The notes below the pieces were generated by a model. That model ran no database searches, was not told where the DNA came from, and saw only the letters and a list, made by a program, of their open reading frames with translations. A stretch of DNA of 64,000 bases from Boudabousia marimammalium (lineage in GTDB: Bacteria; Actinomycetota; Actinomycetes; Actinomycetales; Actinomycetaceae): positions 274,133-338,132 of the forward strand of contig NZ_MPDM01000002.1 in assembly GCF_001936115.1 (NCBI RefSeq), given 5' to 3'. A program made the translations under genes and the position numbers. Below, piece after piece: positions 45,143 through 54,562 of this stretch (within the stretch, counting starts at the first letter, position 1; each line of letters starts with the position of its first letter).

Positions 45143-46024
45143 ATGAGCGGGCCAAAGGAACACCACAAATGGGCACTTGACCCCAGAGCTGCACTAAGGG
45201 TGGGCGAAGGCTTTGATTTGTCTACTTTTGACTATGCTGCGACCCCCGGCTGGGAGGGCGATAAGAAGTCAGCAAAAGCTTTCCGGAAGAATCGCGATGA
45301 TGAGCTAGACACTTTGCAGTCCAAACTTTATGCGCAAGGACTTCATGGCGGGAATAAGGCGATTCTGATTGTGGTGGAAGGGGCCGAAGCTTCCGGTGCT
45401 GGCCGCCTAGTCCGGCATTTAATGGCGACTGTTGATCCGATGGGCGTACACCTTTGCACTGAAGCGAAGCCTGCACCAACCGGGAATATTGCAGAGCATA
45501 TCGAAGACACCCGCGATACCCTACCGGGCCCAGGCATGATTACTTTCCTGCACCACAGCTACTACCGTGAGCTGAGGGCCTTAGTGAAAACTGGCGCACC
45601 GTTGTCCCAGATTCAAGAATACGGAGCTATGATTAACCAGTTCGAACAGGAACTGGTTGATGGCGGCTACGAAATTATTAAGCTATGTCTACTGCTCAGC
45701 CAGAATGAGCAGGGTAGAAGGCTAATGAAACGCCTTACCCGCCCAGATTTGCGATGGAGATGGTCGGAACTGGATCTGCAGATGCGTGAGCACTGCCATG
45801 ACACAGATAACCTCTATCAGACCGCTCTCGGCTATACTTCGACCAATATTGCGCCTTGGTTAGCTGTGCCCTCAGATGAGAAATGGTATCCACGCCTAGT
45901 GCTCACTGAGGTGCTGGCCCGCACTTTGGAAGACATGAATCTGGAATGGCCGGAGCCTGACTTTGATTTGGACGCCGCGAAGCAGCGTCTGGCTCTGACA
46001 ATGCCACCATTCACCAGCGAATAA
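45143..46024 (+). CDS. PPK2-like protein with degenerate active site
   Basis: A 293-residue protein that aligns with the polyphosphate kinase 2 fold: ILIVVEG strand and loop, LVDGGYEIIKLCLLLSQNEQGRRLMKRL, RWRWSELDLQMREH, APWLAVPSDEKWYPRLV. But key catalytic positions are lost. The Walker A region, normally GxDAxGKGG, reads GAEASGAGR (residues 80-88), with Ala in place of the lysine. The Walker B region, normally FDRSWYNR, reads FLHHSYYR (135-142), with no aspartate. It therefore probably does not transfer phosphate from polyphosphate. It may bind a nucleotide or polyphosphate, or a partner PPK2. GGAGGG precedes the ATG, and an intrinsic terminator follows. The gene itself shows no frameshift. 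Confidence 0.85.
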   Translation: MSGPKEHHKWALDPRAALRVGEGFDLSTFDYAATPGWEGDKKSAKAFRKNRDDELDTLQSKLYAQGLHGGNKAILIVVEGAEASGAGRLVRHLMATVDPMGVHLCTEAKPAPTGNIAEHIEDTRDTLPGPGMITFLHHSYYRELRALVKTGAPLSQIQEYGAMINQFEQELVDGGYEIIKLCLLLSQNEQGRRLMKRLTRPDLRWRWSELDLQMREHCHDTDNLYQTALGYTSTNIAPWLAVPSDEKWYPRLVLTEVLARTLEDMNLEWPEPDFDLDAAKQRLALTMPPFTSE

Positions 46025-46037
46025 ACTGATTCAAACT

Positions 46038-46088
46038 AAGCAGCGGCTGAGGAAAAGAAATACTCTCTTTCCCCAGCCGCTGCTTTTC
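46038..46088. terminator. terminator between PPK2-like gene and pgi
   Basis: AAGCAGCGGCTG (46038-46049) and CAGCCGCTGCTT (46074-46085) pair exactly, followed by TTC on +. CTGATTC/GAATCAG extends it outside. Convergent genes lie on both sides. Confidence 0.8.
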
Positions 46089-46101
46089 ACTCAGGCCTGA
46101 A

Positions 46102-47772
46102 TCAGTGCCTCCGTTGTGACAGGTAGTAACGGATTAGTGAGCGGGTGGAGTCGTCTTGGGCGGCCAAAGCGTCCTCGTCCCCTTCAACAGCAGGGAAGAT
46201 ATCCAAAGCAAGTTTCTTGCCCAGTTCCACACCCCACTGGTCGTAGCTGTTGACGCCCCACACTGCTCCCTGCACGAAAGTGATGTGCTCATAGAGGGCA
46301 ATCAGCTGGCCCAGCACCGACGGGGTAAGGGCGGGCGCCATGATTGAGGTGGAAGGACGTGAGCCCTCGAAAATACGGGCGGTAACGATTTCCTCCCTCG
46401 TCCCCTCGGCGCGAACCTCGGCCTCGGTCTTACCGAAAGCCAGCGCCTGCGTCTGCGCGAAGAAGTTAGACAAGAACAGCTCATGCACGTCCTTCTTTCC
46501 ATCCTTCAACGGATAGGCAGGATTCGCGAAAGCAATGAAATCTGCCGGCACAATCTGGGTGCCCTGGTGAATCAGCTGATAGAAGGCATGCTGTCCGTTA
46601 GTGCCGGGTTCACCCCAGAACACTTCACCGGTCTCATAGTTCACACCCGCGCCGTCCCAGCGCACCGACTTGCCATTCGACTCCATGGTGAGCTGCTGCA
46701 GGTAGGCTGGGAAACGGTGAAGCTGCTGGGCGTAAGGTAGCACGGCGTGGGAGGCAGACTTGCAGAAGTTCACGTACCAGATGTTGAGCATACCCATCAA
46801 GAGGGGCACGTTCTTCTCAGCTTCAGTTTCCGCAAAGTGACGGTCCATTTTGTAGAATCCGTCTAGGAAGTCGCGGAAGTTGTCGGGGCCAATGGCGATC
46901 GCCAGCACTGTGCCAATCGCTGAGTCAACCGAGTAGCGGCCACCCACCCAATCCCAGAACCCGAAGGCATTGGCCGGGTTGATGCCGAACTCTTTGACCT
47001 TGTCCAAGGCGGTGGAGACAGCCACGAAATGGGCGGCGACCGCCTCAGCTTCAGTAGCATTGTCGAGGGCGCCGGCAGCGCGCAGTGAATCCAGCAGCCA
47101 GGTGCGGGCCAGCCGCGCATTAGTCAAGGTCTCCAAGGTGGTGAAGGTCTTGGAAGCCACAATGAACAAAGTGGTTTCAGGGTCTAGTCCGGCGGTCTTC
47201 TGGGCGACATCGGTCGGGTCAATATTGGAAACGAAACGGCACTCTAGGCCCTCTTTGACGTAGGGTTCGAGGGCTTCATAAACCATGACTGGGCCGAGGT
47301 CGGAACCACCAATACCAATATTCACCACGTGGGTGATGGCCTTGCCGGTGACGCCTTTCCATTCTCCGTCGCGGACCCGGTCAGCGAAGGCAAATACCTT
47401 GTGCAAAACCGCATGGACGTCGTCGACCACGTCCTGTCCGTCAACATTCAGGCGTTCCTTCGCGGGCCGCCGTAAAGCAGTGTGCAAAACAGCGCGGTTT
47501 TCGGTGTTGTTGATGTGCTCACCGTTGAACATCTGGTCGCGGCGCTCTTCAACATTGGTGACGCGCGCCAGCTCCAGCAGGTTACGTAGAATATCCCCGT
47601 TAATCAGGTTCTTTGAGAGGTCGACCAGCAGATCTCCCGCCTGATAGGTCAGTTTTTCGACGCGCTGGCGGTCCGAATGGAACCATGCCCGCAGGTCAGG
47701 CTTCACTACGTCTTTGAGCTGGTTAAGACGATTCCACGAATCAGTGGTCGTGGGATCAACCGGAGTGTTCAT
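46102..47772 (-). CDS. pgi: glucose-6-phosphate isomerase
   Basis: Interconverts glucose- and fructose-6-phosphate. The 556-residue length is that of the long bacterial/eukaryotic-type enzyme. Motifs: [11 protein letters not shown], the VASKTFTT phosphate site, [18 protein letters not shown], and the catalytic [23 protein letters not shown] precedes the ATG. It lies 39 nt after the DUF3017-like gene and may be transcribed with that group. Confidence 0.98.
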   Translation of the reverse strand: MNTPVDPTTTDSWNRLNQLKDVVKPDLRAWFHSDRQRVEKLTYQAGDLLVDLSKNLINGDILRNLLELARVTNVEERRDQMFNGEHINNTENRAVLHTALRRPAKERLNVDGQDVVDDVHAVLHKVFAFADRVRDGEWKGVTGKAITHVVNIGIGGSDLGPVMVYEALEPYVKEGLECRFVSNIDPTDVAQKTAGLDPETTLFIVASKTFTTLETLTNARLARTWLLDSLRAAGALDNATEAEAVAAHFVAVSTALDKVKEFGINPANAFGFWDWVGGRYSVDSAIGTVLAIAIGPDNFRDFLDGFYKMDRHFAETEAEKNVPLLMGMLNIWYVNFCKSASHAVLPYAQQLHRFPAYLQQLTMESNGKSVRWDGAGVNYETGEVFWGEPGTNGQHAFYQLIHQGTQIVPADFIAFANPAYPLKDGKKDVHELFLSNFFAQTQALAFGKTEAEVRAEGTREEIVTARIFEGSRPSTSIMAPALTPSVLGQLIALYEHITFVQGAVWGVNSYDQWGVELGKKLALDIFPAVEGDEDALAAQDDSTRSLIRYYLSQRRH

Positions 47773-47811
47773 TTGGGCTCCTTCATAGGGATATTAGGTC
47801 AGGGGTTAAGT

Positions 47812-48084
47812 CTAGTTCACCGATACGTTCGCCATGGGGGCCAGTAGGAACAGGCCGAGGGCGAGCAGGGCAAAGAATCCGCTGTCGATACGCCAGTCTT
47901 TCGCCGCGAACCAAACTGATGGTTCCCGGTAGAGCGCTCTGGATATGGCAGTAACCGCACATACGGCGGAGAGCGCGTAGACAGCGACGCGAGGATACCC
48001 CAGTAACGCCACAGTGACAACCAAGATTAGTGTCACCACCACGATGCTGGTCACTAGTACGAAACCCGGACGCTTATTCTTCAC
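47812..48084 (-). CDS. small membrane protein, DUF3017-like
   Basis: A 90-residue protein with three hydrophobic segments (residues ~8-29, ~33-50 and ~68-87) and RALYREPSVWFAAKDWRID between the second and third, resembling the actinobacterial DUF3017 family, usually found near folD or mdh. Function unknown. It starts with GTG, and its first codons overlap the end of the large membrane protein gene by 11 nt, so the two are translationally coupled. Confidence 0.7.
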   Translation of the reverse strand: MKNKRPGFVLVTSIVVVTLILVVTVALLGYPRVAVYALSAVCAVTAISRALYREPSVWFAAKDWRIDSGFFALLALGLFLLAPMANVSVN

Positions 48085-49444
48085 TCGTTGATTCTATCTC
48101 GCCCGGGGTGGAGATGACAGGATTGGAGGCCTCAACCAGTTCGACCAATTCTTCAATCTGGGGTTCGTTATCAGTGGTTTCGGCTTTCGGTTTGAGACTT
48201 AGGTCTGAGAGTCCCGTCGCGATTTGACCGCGCCATAGCTTGATTCTGTCTACTACTTCAGTGCAGGTGAGCAACCTAGCTAGCGCGTACACGCCCCAGG
48301 TTTCTAGGAAGATTAACGCGAAGGCGCTCAGGAAGGGGACGCCAACCATTTGTAGTCGACCCGGGCCAATGGCACCTTTAGAGGTCCATACCAGTAGCGC
48401 ATCGACTAGCAGAACTAGGATTGCAGCGCTGGGCAGGATGACCCGCAAATCTTTGCTGGAGCGACGCGACCTCCAGGAGGAGAATAGCGCGAACACTAGG
48501 AAAATGGTCCATAGTGAGGGCCACACCTGCGCAGGGGTGGTGGGGACTGCACCCAAGATAGGGATGGCTGGTAGCGCTTGGTGCGTCACTGTGAAAGCTG
48601 ACTGGTAGGAATCTGTGGCCGTGTAGAAACCGCCTCCGGCCAGCCAGGAGAGCGAAGAAGTAACGAAAAGCGGCAGGTACAGTAGTTGCGTCAGCGCTAC
48701 GAAGACGTACTCCCAGCTGTTTGCCCCGATCAGGCTGGAGATTTCAACTATGCGCGGCCAGCCATTCCAAATGGCGAAAATTAGGGCGCCTAAACCGACC
48801 AAGAAAGTAATGATGATTAGGTGGAATCCTAGTTCCAGTCCTCTGAAAACATTCCGTGGCCAGGAGGCAATCCAGTTGAGGAAGGCGTCGTCAATACGAT
48901 AGTCGCCGACTAGGCCGAGGGAGCGGTCTAGGTCTTTACGGTAGCAGCGGACTCGTTTGAGGATCTGGATTAGTACCGCGAGGAAGCTAACTAAGAGAGA
49001 GCCGAGGGAGAGGCGCAGTAGCCCGCCGCTGGTTCCAGAGGCTGCGATGATCACAGAAATCAGGGTGAAAGAAACGGGGAAGGCGAAAAGCGCGGCAGTG
49101 TCAACGTCTTTTCTCAGCTGCAAGCTGAGCTGCGCAATCGCAATCGCAATGAGGGTGAGTCCAGCTGGCAGCAGGGTCGCTGCGATTCCCCCGATTGGGT
49201 AGGATCCAAACAGGCCGGCCGCCCAAAGATCAGTACCGAAGCCGAAAACACTGGCCCAGCCGATTTCAGCCAGCCACTGGTTCCCCGATTGGAACCAGTA
49301 GGCCAACCCGACTGTTAGCACGCATAGTGCCCAGAGGATTAGGGCCACCTCAACCCCAGCGAGGATGACTCGGGTCCAGCCACTAGGCAGCTCAATGCGG
49401 TCTGGCTCTGTGGGAGCTAGCTCTGTTTCATCGATGGTTTGCAT
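48074..49444 (-). CDS. large integral membrane protein, PerM/DUF6350-like
   Basis: A 456-residue polytopic protein with about ten hydrophobic segments and a charged C-terminal cytoplasmic tail (residues ~410-456). It resembles the actinobacterial DUF6350/PerM family, whose Mycobacterium member supports cell division and persistence, but I cannot confirm this without alignment. ATG 49444 is preferred over GTG 49456, because the AAGGAGG site would overlap the latter. It follows the acyltransferase gene and overlaps the DUF3017-like gene. Confidence 0.65.
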   Translation of the reverse strand: MQTIDETELAPTEPDRIELPSGWTRVILAGVEVALILWALCVLTVGLAYWFQSGNQWLAEIGWASVFGFGTDLWAAGLFGSYPIGGIAATLLPAGLTLIAIAIAQLSLQLRKDVDTAALFAFPVSFTLISVIIAASGTSGGLLRLSLGSLLVSFLAVLIQILKRVRCYRKDLDRSLGLVGDYRIDDAFLNWIASWPRNVFRGLELGFHLIIITFLVGLGALIFAIWNGWPRIVEISSLIGANSWEYVFVALTQLLYLPLFVTSSLSWLAGGGFYTATDSYQSAFTVTHQALPAIPILGAVPTTPAQVWPSLWTIFLVFALFSSWRSRRSSKDLRVILPSAAILVLLVDALLVWTSKGAIGPGRLQMVGVPFLSAFALIFLETWGVYALARLLTCTEVVDRIKLWRGQIATGLSDLSLKPKAETTDNEPQIEELVELVEASNPVISTPGEIESTSEE

Positions 49445-49482
49445 GTGCTGGAACACCTCCTTGTTCTGGTTCGGCTTTGGTT

Positions 49483-51549
49483 TTATTTGCTGTCATAGTG
49501 GCTGTGGATTTCTTTGGACAGCTGCTTGAGGGCGGTTTCGATTACCTCAACAACGGCGGTTTCGCCGGGGCTGCTGGGGTTAATGCGGTCGGTTTGGATG
49601 AACTCTGGGTGTTCTTTCGCGACGCGCGCCCAGTCTGCCACGATGACATTCGCATATTTTTGGGCAGTATCGCTAAGGTACCGGTTGGTTTCGTCCACAA
49701 AGTTGGCGGGTGAATGAATATTCACGAGCACTACTTGACGGGTGGGTCCGAGGGCGGCCAGCACTTCATCCAGCAGTGCAGGGTCTTTGAGTCCCCCGCG
49801 AGTGCCGAGGGCGATTACCACACTGCGGCGCAGCTGCTGCTCCCCTTCGGCTTGTTTAATCATTTCCAGGGCGTTCGACCAGCCTTTCGACGGGCCGGCG
49901 TTAAGGGAGACGCCCGGGTATTGTTTAGCGATTTCTTCACGGGCGGTCAGCACTATGGAGTCGCCAATAATGGTGAGTTCATCCCCACTGGGTTTAACCG
50001 GGGAGGGTAGCTTCTTCGTGGCGTATTGTTGCGCGATTTCTTCTTTTTCTTCGACACTGAGCGCCTCGGCATTGACTTCGTGCACTCGTTGAGCGGCGTC
50101 CAGCTGGGAGGATAGTGTCGTCGCTTCAGTGACGATGGTTAACCGCGTGTCCTCATTTAGTCCTTCCACTGTGCGGGTTACTAAGCTGGCTGGCGGTGCC
50201 AGCATGGCTGCGGCCAGTGTGGCAATAGCGAGGACAGACACTGTCACCGTCACGGGCCGGCGATAGAGCGCGGTGGCTTCCCGAAGCTGTTTGGAGATCT
50301 GGCCGATGCCTTGTTGCCGCATGGGGGTTTCCACCCATCGGTAGGAGAGTTCCGCAAGGGAGAGGGTGAGGCCTACGATTACTAGTCGCTCCACCCAGTA
50401 TTTCCAACTGCCGTCGTTCACTGGCCAGATTTCTTCGGTAATCAGCAGCAGCGGCCAGTGCCACAGGTAGATTCCGTAGGCCCGCTCCCCCAGCCAGTTG
50501 GTGACCGGGTTATCAAGGTAGTTTTGGGCACCCTCGGGGACCAGTAGCGTTCCGAGGATGAGGAGGCCAATGCAGAGAGCAAAAAGCAGCATCCCACCCC
50601 AGTAGGTGAAGGAGAGTTTTTCGCTCAGGAACACGAAGGAGGCGATGGCCCCGATACTACCGACGGCCAGCATGAAAGAAGTGGAGCCGAGGGTGCGAAG
50701 TCGACTGAGTGGCTGGCCATTCTGGGTGCCGCAGAGCAAAGCTAGGAGCACACCAATCAGGAGGCTGAAGGAGTGGGTATCTAGCCCGTAATAGACACGG
50801 GTGGCGTCCAGGCCCGGCTGATAAAGATAGGCCATGGAGGCGGCGGAGAGGACAGCGAATCCGGCAATAATCCCGATCTTTGCGGACCAGTTTTTGACGC
50901 CCCAGTTGAGCGCGAAGAAAAGGAGTGGCCACAGCAGGGAGAACTGCACAATGAGGGAAAGGAACCACAGGTGCGCTAGCAGCTGCGGAGAAGTAGTGTC
51001 AAAGTATGAGGATTCGGCGGCGATTTCCACCCAGTTGTAGGTGAAGGTGAAAACCCCAAGGAGTTGCCTTCTGATACCGACCATAAAATCTCTTTGGACG
51101 AGCGCGGCGATAGGCACAACCACCAGAATCATGAGGGTGAGGCCGGGGAAGAGGCGTCGGGCGCCTTTAAGCCAGAAGTCTGCTAGGTCTAGTTTGGCTT
51201 CTGCTTGCCATTGTTGAATGAGGCTGAAGCTGATGAGGAAGCCGGAGAGGACGAGGAAAATATCCACGCCTAGGTATCCGCCAGGTAGGAAACTGGGGTG
51301 AAGGTGGTAAAGCAAGATGACTAGGAGCGCCAAGCTGCGGATTGTGTTCAGTCCGCCAAAACGTGCTGTCGCTGCACCTGCCGCAAGGCTAGTTTCCTTG
51401 GGCTGGGCGTCTTCTCGCCTACCCGTGTCTGGTGTTCCAGTTTCTAGCTCTCCGGTTTCCAGTTTGCCAGTTTCTGGGAAGGCGGGCTCGGCTTTAGCTG
51501 CTTTGCTTTCGGCGGCGTCAGAGGATGACAGTTCAACGGTATCAGTCAC
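49483..51549 (-). CDS. OafA/YrhL-type acyltransferase with SGNH-like C-terminal domain
   Basis: A 688-residue membrane-bound O-acyltransferase of the acyltransferase-3 family. After an acidic, repeat-bearing cytoplasmic leader (ETGKLETGELETGTPDTG), ten-plus membrane segments hold the family's catalytic His (ILLYHLHPSFLPGGYLGVDIFLVLSGFL). Residues ~510-688 form an extracytoplasmic SGNH-like domain with GDSIVLTAR. The end, where a DxxH motif would be expected, reads DRINPSSPGE, with Asn in place of His. It probably modifies a cell-wall or surface polysaccharide, as OatA-like enzymes do; the SGNH half may be inactive. A 125-nt gap separates it from pcrA. Confidence 0.85.
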   Translation of the reverse strand: MTDTVELSSSDAAESKAAKAEPAFPETGKLETGELETGTPDTGRREDAQPKETSLAAGAATARFGGLNTIRSLALLVILLYHLHPSFLPGGYLGVDIFLVLSGFLISFSLIQQWQAEAKLDLADFWLKGARRLFPGLTLMILVVVPIAALVQRDFMVGIRRQLLGVFTFTYNWVEIAAESSYFDTTSPQLLAHLWFLSLIVQFSLLWPLLFFALNWGVKNWSAKIGIIAGFAVLSAASMAYLYQPGLDATRVYYGLDTHSFSLLIGVLLALLCGTQNGQPLSRLRTLGSTSFMLAVGSIGAIASFVFLSEKLSFTYWGGMLLFALCIGLLILGTLLVPEGAQNYLDNPVTNWLGERAYGIYLWHWPLLLITEEIWPVNDGSWKYWVERLVIVGLTLSLAELSYRWVETPMRQQGIGQISKQLREATALYRRPVTVTVSVLAIATLAAAMLAPPASLVTRTVEGLNEDTRLTIVTEATTLSSQLDAAQRVHEVNAEALSVEEKEEIAQQYATKKLPSPVKPSGDELTIIGDSIVLTAREEIAKQYPGVSLNAGPSKGWSNALEMIKQAEGEQQLRRSVVIALGTRGGLKDPALLDEVLAALGPTRQVVLVNIHSPANFVDETNRYLSDTAQKYANVIVADWARVAKEHPEFIQTDRINPSSPGETAVVEVIETALKQLSKEIHSHYDSK

Positions 51550-51674
51550 GTTCTCTGGTTCTCCTTGGACGGCGGTTTGTGCGTAAAAGCAAGTTGGGCG
51601 CGTAGGCGCGCACCCTAGTCTTTCTTAGCGTACCTTGAGGTTTTGGCGTCGCCAGTTTGCAACGCCGCGTGACC

Positions 51675-54461
51675 TTAGAGGCGCTCCAGTTGAGCGTAGC
51701 GCAGCATCAGGCGTTTGACCGTTCCATCACCGAAATCCACGGTGGCGACTTCTGAGCGGCCCGCGCCAGAAAGCTCAATAATTGTGCCCATTCCGTAGGA
51801 CTGGTGGGAGACTCTATCCCCCACGACAAGACCATGGGCGGACTTCTGGTCAGCTCCGGCGGACCGGTTCGCGGCCGCTTTCTTAGCTGCACGGGCTGCC
51901 GCAGTTGCCCCCATGGAGGTTACTTTCACTGGACGTGACGAGGGCGAAGGCACCTTGACTTTGGGTTTACCAGAGCCAATCGCCGGCCCAAAATCATCGT
52001 CATCATAGCTGGAGCTGCGCCCTGAGCTGCCTCCCCTGTAACCGCCCGCACTGTAACCACCTGAACGGTAGCTGCCTGGGTATCCTGCAGAGTATCCGCC
52101 AGAGCCGTAACTATCTCCGGCACGGAGGCGCTCAGTGAAGCTTTGTTCGCGTCGAACTTCTAGTACTTCCGCAGGAATGTCGGTGAGGAAGCGGGAAGCG
52201 GGCATATCTTGAACTTTGCCCCAGCTGGCCCGCACTGCGGCGCGAGTCAAATAGAGCTTTTCACGGGCCCGCGTGATTGCCACATAGGCGAGGCGTCTTT
52301 CTTCTTCCAGCTCATCAGTATCTGAAAGGGAGCGGCTGTGTGGGAAAGTGCCATCTTCTAAACCGGTCACGAATACCACTGGGAACTCTAGTCCCTTCGC
52401 GGTGTGCACGGTCATGAGAGTGACTTGACCGGCTTCATCCCCAGCTAGCTGATCCGTGTCGGAGACCAGCGCGACCCGTTCTAAGAAGTCAGCTAAAATA
52501 CTGGGCTCTCCCCTGGTGAGCGCTAAGCCGCTCTCCTCAGCGGCCGCTACGTCACCCCCTGCCGTGGGAACGCTGGCCGGCGGCCCCTCAGGGCGCGGGT
52601 TCCCCGCGTTCACAGCGCTTTCGCTGCCCGCGACGCCAACTGCTGGAGCGGCCACGGTCGTCGTCGCCAAACCCGCATCGAACTCGGAGGCAACCGCATG
52701 GAGTTCAGCTAGGTTCTCAATCCGTGAGGCATCTTGCACATCATCGGAGGCGCGCAGCATCGCCATGTACCCGGATTCATCTAAAACATTGTCCAGCAAA
52801 TTCGCGACCCCGCCGGAACGAAGCTCACGCATCCGCATGATTAGGTTCCAAAAACTTGCCGCGGATGAGGCAGCCCGGGCGGAAATACCATCAACTTCAG
52901 GGAGTGCGGATAGTTGCGGCCACTGCTGATTGATTTGTTCCCTAATGCTGTCTGAAGGATGCTTAGAGTCCAGGCAAAGTTTCGCTAGCGCCTCCCCTAG
53001 GCTAAGGCCGAAACGGTCAGCGTAAGCTGAAATCATGGCTTGGGCTTTATCCCCGATGCCACGCCGGGGAGTGTTCAAAATCCGCAGGATTGACACCGTA
53101 TCAGCAGGGTTGTCAATCACGTGCAGGTAGGCGATGGCGTCCTTGATTTCTTTCCGGTCGTAGAACCTAGTGCCGCCGATCACCCGGTAGGGGATGCCGT
53201 TGCGGATAAAGCTTTCTTCAATCACACGCGACTGCGCGTTAGTACGGTAGAAGACCGCGATATCGCCCCATTTTTGTCCGGCCGCAGTCAGAGCATCGAT
53301 TTCTTTCACCAAGAAGTTCGCTTCATCCCGATCAGATTCGGCGGCATCGGTGACGACGGGGGCACCGCCGTCATGGGCGGTCCAAAGTTTCTTGGGTCGG
53401 CGCCCAGAGTTCAGCGAAATCACCGCATTAGCGGCGGTCAAAATGTTCTGGGTGGAGCGATAGTTTTGCTCCAGCATCACAATCTGAGCGTTCGGGTAGT
53501 CTTCCTCGAACTCCTCAATATTACGGATAGTGGCACCCCGGAAAGCATAGATTGACTGATCGGAGTCTCCCACTACCGTCAGTTCAGCGGGCGGCACGCC
53601 CTCGGCCCCCTCAACCCCAACTAGTTCCCGCACCAACACATACTGCGCATGGTTGGTGTCTTGATACTCATCCACCAGGATGTGGCGGAAGCGGCGATGG
53701 TAGTGCTCCGCAATGGCCGGATGGTTTTGCAGCAGCTGCACAGTCAGCATAATCAGGTCATCAAAATCGACCGCATTGGAGCGCAGCAGCCGGTCCTGGT
53801 ACTCCCGGTAGCAAAGCGCCAGCTGCCGAGAGATCGGGTCATTCGGGGCAGTTTCAGCGTATTGTTCCGCGGTAGTGAGCTCATTTTTCAGGCTGGACAC
53901 CCGGAAGCTGAAGGATTTCGGGTTGAATCGTTTAGGGTCTAGGTTTGCGTCTTTGACGACCATCGCCATGAGGCGCTGCGCATCCGCCTGATCGTAGATC
54001 GTGAAGGTGGATTTCAGTCCAGCAGCAGCGGCATTTTCCCGCAGGATTCTCACGCAGGCAGAGTGGAAAGTGGACACCCACATGCGGTGAGCTTCCGGCC
54101 CCACCAAGGAGACGACGCGCTCACGCATTTCCGCGGCCGCCTTGTTCGTGAAAGTGATAGCGAGGACTTCACCCGGGCGAGCGCGCCTAGTAGCCAGCAG
54201 ATGCGCAATCCGGTGCGTCAGCACCCTAGTTTTACCTGAGCCGGCGCCGGCGATGACTAGCAGCGGCGTTCCCGCATGGGTGACGGCCTCCAGCTGTTGT
54301 GGATTAAGCCCTTCCAGTAGGCGCCTAGCTTCCGCCTGGTTGTCAGGAGAGTCCCACTGGTAGTCTTCGTCATTTAGCTGGTAGGCGGCGTTAGCTAGAG
54401 CGGCCGCCGCTGACGGTGAAGGGGACGCGTAGGAGCCGAGGTTTTTGAACAGGTCATGCAT
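51675..54461 (-). CDS. pcrA: UvrD/PcrA-type ATP-dependent DNA helicase
   Basis: A 928-residue SF1A helicase for repair and replication-fork maintenance. Motif I AGAGSGKTR, motif Ia TFTNKAAAEMRERV, motif II VDEYQDTN, motif III VVGDSDQSIYAFRGA, motif IV QNYRST, motif V VHTAKGLEFPVVF and motif VI VAITRARE are in order. It has two features beyond the core. A ~60-residue Ala/Gly/Pro-rich insertion follows residue ~600. The C-terminal region has Gly/Ser/Tyr-rich repeats (SGGYSAGYPGSYRSGG) before the usual Tudor-like tail GDRVSHQSYGMGTI..ATVDFGDGTVKRL. The start is ATG 54461; TAGGCT nine bases upstream suggests a very short leader. Confidence 0.95.
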   Translation of the reverse strand: MHDLFKNLGSYASPSPSAAAALANAAYQLNDEDYQWDSPDNQAEARRLLEGLNPQQLEAVTHAGTPLLVIAGAGSGKTRVLTHRIAHLLATRRARPGEVLAITFTNKAAAEMRERVVSLVGPEAHRMWVSTFHSACVRILRENAAAAGLKSTFTIYDQADAQRLMAMVVKDANLDPKRFNPKSFSFRVSSLKNELTTAEQYAETAPNDPISRQLALCYREYQDRLLRSNAVDFDDLIMLTVQLLQNHPAIAEHYHRRFRHILVDEYQDTNHAQYVLVRELVGVEGAEGVPPAELTVVGDSDQSIYAFRGATIRNIEEFEEDYPNAQIVMLEQNYRSTQNILTAANAVISLNSGRRPKKLWTAHDGGAPVVTDAAESDRDEANFLVKEIDALTAAGQKWGDIAVFYRTNAQSRVIEESFIRNGIPYRVIGGTRFYDRKEIKDAIAYLHVIDNPADTVSILRILNTPRRGIGDKAQAMISAYADRFGLSLGEALAKLCLDSKHPSDSIREQINQQWPQLSALPEVDGISARAASSAASFWNLIMRMRELRSGGVANLLDNVLDESGYMAMLRASDDVQDASRIENLAELHAVASEFDAGLATTTVAAPAVGVAGSESAVNAGNPRPEGPPASVPTAGGDVAAAEESGLALTRGEPSILADFLERVALVSDTDQLAGDEAGQVTLMTVHTAKGLEFPVVFVTGLEDGTFPHSRSLSDTDELEEERRLAYVAITRAREKLYLTRAAVRASWGKVQDMPASRFLTDIPAEVLEVRREQSFTERLRAGDSYGSGGYSAGYPGSYRSGGYSAGGYRGGSSGRSSSYDDDDFGPAIGSGKPKVKVPSPSSRPVKVTSMGATAAARAAKKAAANRSAGADQKSAHGLVVGDRVSHQSYGMGTIIELSGAGRSEVATVDFGDGTVKRLMLRYAQLERL

Positions 54462-54562
54462 GATGGCTATAGCCTATCCGTCCGCCGGGACATTATCAAA
54501 GTAACCCGCCTAGCTTCCGCCCCGCGGTAACATGGTCGGGCAAGAGCGTGAAGGGAGGGGCC

